A stretch of DNA of 64,000 nt. It comes from Candidatus Poribacteria bacterium (GTDB taxonomy: Bacteria; Poribacteria; WGA-4E; WGA-3G). This document shows positions 62,346 through 64,000 of this stretch, piece after piece; position 1 is the first letter of the stretch, and every line of letters starts with the position of its first letter. The stretch spans positions 1-64,000 of the forward strand of contig JAJEJA010000026.1 of NCBI GenBank assembly GCA_022828145.1, written 5' to 3'. The position numbers were made by a program, and so were the translations under genes. The notes beneath the pieces were generated by a model that saw only the letters and a list, made by a program, of their open reading frames with translations, made no database searches and was not told where the DNA came from.

Positions 62346-63164
62346 ATGAAACCCAACGTTCTTGTGCTTCGGACAGCGGGAACGAACTGTGATGCAGAAA
62401 CTGATGTTGCATTTCAACTTGCTGGTGCGAATACAGCATTAGTGCATATTCAGAATCTTATTTCAAGTAAGGTCGATCTTTCCACATTTCATATACTCGC
62501 TATCCCAGGCGGTTTCTCCTACGGTGATGATATTGCAGCCGGGATACTACTTGCCGTTGAGATGAAACACAAACTCAGATCCGCTTTAGAGAAGTTTGTT
62601 GCTGATGGTAAACTCATCATTGGAATATGCAACGGGTTTCAAGTGCTGGTACGGACAGGTTTGCTGCCTGGTGTAGAGATTAGCGACAACGGTAATGCTG
62701 ACATCACACAACGTTCTACTCTGGCAATGAATACATCAGCAAAATTTGAATGTCGTTGGGTCGAGTTAGAAACACAACAGAGCCCGTGTGTATTTACAGA
62801 AGGTATCAAGTCGCAGCTATATCTCCCAGTAGCACATGCTGAAGGTAGATTTACTGCACCGCCAGATATATTAGCGGAATTAGAATCGCACAAACAGATT
62901 GTCTTCAGATATGATAGGTCTTCTAAGATCTCCTCCGGCAACAGTAATTATCCGAATAATCCAAACGGTTCTGATGCTGATATTGCTGGTATTTGTGATA
63001 GGACAGGTAGGATATTCGGCTTAATGCCACACCCTGAAAGATTTCTGACAAAGTGGAATCACCCACGTTGGACTCGAGAAGACTTACCGGATGAGGGGGA
63101 TGGATTAGCTATTTTCAGAAACGCTGTTGACTATGCTGATTCATTGCTTTGCCCTGTTTCATAA
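62346..63164 (+). CDS. purQ: Phosphoribosylformylglycinamidine synthase subunit PurQ
   Basis: 272 residues from the ATG at 62346, with GGAGG eight bases upstream; the TTG frame from 62334 lies over that site. The class I glutaminase nucleophile is Cys95 in GICNGFQVL, with PHPERF carrying the His-Glu pair near the C-terminus. PGGFSYGDDIAAGI forms the oxyanion region. It supplies ammonia to PurL. Its 3' end overlaps the convergent membrane-protein gene by 34 bases. Confidence 0.95.
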   Translation: MKPNVLVLRTAGTNCDAETDVAFQLAGANTALVHIQNLISSKVDLSTFHILAIPGGFSYGDDIAAGILLAVEMKHKLRSALEKFVADGKLIIGICNGFQVLVRTGLLPGVEISDNGNADITQRSTLAMNTSAKFECRWVELETQQSPCVFTEGIKSQLYLPVAHAEGRFTAPPDILAELESHKQIVFRYDRSSKISSGNSNYPNNPNGSDADIAGICDRTGRIFGLMPHPERFLTKWNHPRWTREDLPDEGDGLAIFRNAVDYADSLLCPVS

Positions 63165-63943
63165 CTGCAAAATACACCAACCATAGACAGTATATATCCG
63201 ACTGCGCTTAGAAACGCACCATATTGTGGGTTATCAAGATAGTCACCATCAATTTTCCAATTCAAACCTGCTCCAAGAAACAGGATTAGAAAACAGAGTA
63301 GTCCAACACTGCAACTAAAAAGCACAAAAAATGTAGACCAAGATTTCCATCCTGATGTGTGAACAAGTCTATATATGCTGACAGTGATAGTTGTTATTGC
63401 AGCAATAAATGCAATGATAATGAAATTAATTCCAATCCAATGGGGATCACTACCTATCATTTCAATTACTAAGAAAAACCCTAATACAAGACTAACACTA
63501 CCCAAGAATAAGCCTACAACATATCGCCAATATCTTTGAAATAAGGATTGGTCCCTCATGTAAACACTAACGCCTACTATACCTAACAGAAGAATATAAA
63601 TGAGTAGCATCACAAAGAATGCACCTAAAGTAGAAAAGCGAACAATATCAAATATCCCAACAAGAATGATTCCAAATAAAAACGAAGTAATCATAAAATA
63701 TATTATACTACTCACAATTAATATAATTATTATTAAAAAGTAGTTTTTGTTACTATTCCGTTTCAATATATAAATACTACTAATTAAAAGCACGAATATA
63801 GCAATGAATACAATTGTTATGTGAGCGTCCCCACCACTGTTTGCAATGTCAGCCCCAGTCTCATCTGAATTCCATGGAAACCCAAACCCGAAAAATGCTA
63901 TTATTCCGCCGATCAGAACCAAGGCATGGGAATACTTATTCAT
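63131..63943 (-). CDS. Polytopic membrane protein, unknown
   Basis: 270 residues and seven or eight hydrophobic helices (for example IGGIIAFFGFGFPWN, TIVFIAIFVLLISSIYIL, FLIIIILIVSSIIYFMI). Short loops, few charged residues. I do not recognise a family. It is convergent with purQ with overlapping ends. Nothing is seen in 63944-64000. Confidence 0.75.
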   Translation of the reverse strand: MNKYSHALVLIGGIIAFFGFGFPWNSDETGADIANSGGDAHITIVFIAIFVLLISSIYILKRNSNKNYFLIIIILIVSSIIYFMITSFLFGIILVGIFDIVRFSTLGAFFVMLLIYILLLGIVGVSVYMRDQSLFQRYWRYVVGLFLGSVSLVLGFFLVIEMIGSDPHWIGINFIIIAFIAAITTITVSIYRLVHTSGWKSWSTFFVLFSCSVGLLCFLILFLGAGLNWKIDGDYLDNPQYGAFLSAVGYILSMVGVFCSYETGQSNESA

Positions 63944-64000
63944 TTCAATTCACCGACTAATTTTGAAAGTTCATTCTCTCGTGGAATAAACATCGCACCG

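Overview
The window looks like a chromosomal segment of a Gram-negative bacterium (an lptC-lptA-lptB lipopolysaccharide-export operon and an LpxL-type acyltransferase) with fairly low GC. A sulfatase-like enzyme, a PhyH-type oxygenase, a ThuA-like protein, a sulfotransferase, sigma/beta-propeller fusions and dense small palindromic repeats together suggest Candidatus Poribacteria or a close relative. That assignment is inference; no rRNA or tRNA gene was seen.

Layout. 1-6640: two palindromic repeats, then a minus-strand run: sulfatase-like protein, pyrF, argH, a MazF-type toxin with its antitoxin, a PhyH oxygenase and a ThuA-like protein. 6781-9473: a decayed island. A beta-class DNA methyltransferase and a PD-(D/E)XK nuclease lie between the N- and C-terminal remnants of a much larger type ISP-like restriction enzyme, followed by a truncated MATE transporter. 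9762-20399: a plus-strand housekeeping block (lpxL-like, lptC, lptA, lptB, rpoN, hpf, valS, thioesterase, nadB). 20474-30165: lytic transglycosylase, THUMP methyltransferase, tyrA-cmk-plsC, a YchF-like GTPase, a small membrane protein, a methyltransferase and leuB.

30250-41082 is more unusual: an 8-bp minisatellite, an ECF sigma factor fused through a membrane helix to an Asp-box beta-propeller, a secreted four-cysteine mini-protein with a near-perfect Shine-Dalgarno, 51-bp tandem repeats, a TolB-like propeller, a stand-alone A24 prepilin peptidase, a phosphoesterase/tetraheme/thioredoxin fusion, and a second secreted four-cysteine protein. 41151-50063 is a glycan-assembly cluster (two GT39, GT2, GT4, a flippase-like protein, a sulfotransferase) that has been partly duplicated and is decaying: GT4, flippase and sulfotransferase each occur once intact and once as a remnant.

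50284-58572 is an array of secreted proteins. Six of them, plus the propeller at 35166, end in the same short tail (consensus about K-L-T-T-x-W-G-x-L-K) although they belong to at least two unrelated folds. This is the best candidate for an undescribed system: a C-terminal sorting or anchoring signal. The window closes with a frameshifted carboxypeptidase-regulatory-domain gene, a rhodanese/MauE pair, purL, purQ and a membrane protein.

At least four families of small inverted-repeat elements punctuate the sequence. Several abut genes so closely that they provide the stop codon (leuB, the methyltransferase at 28177) or the last residues (argH).
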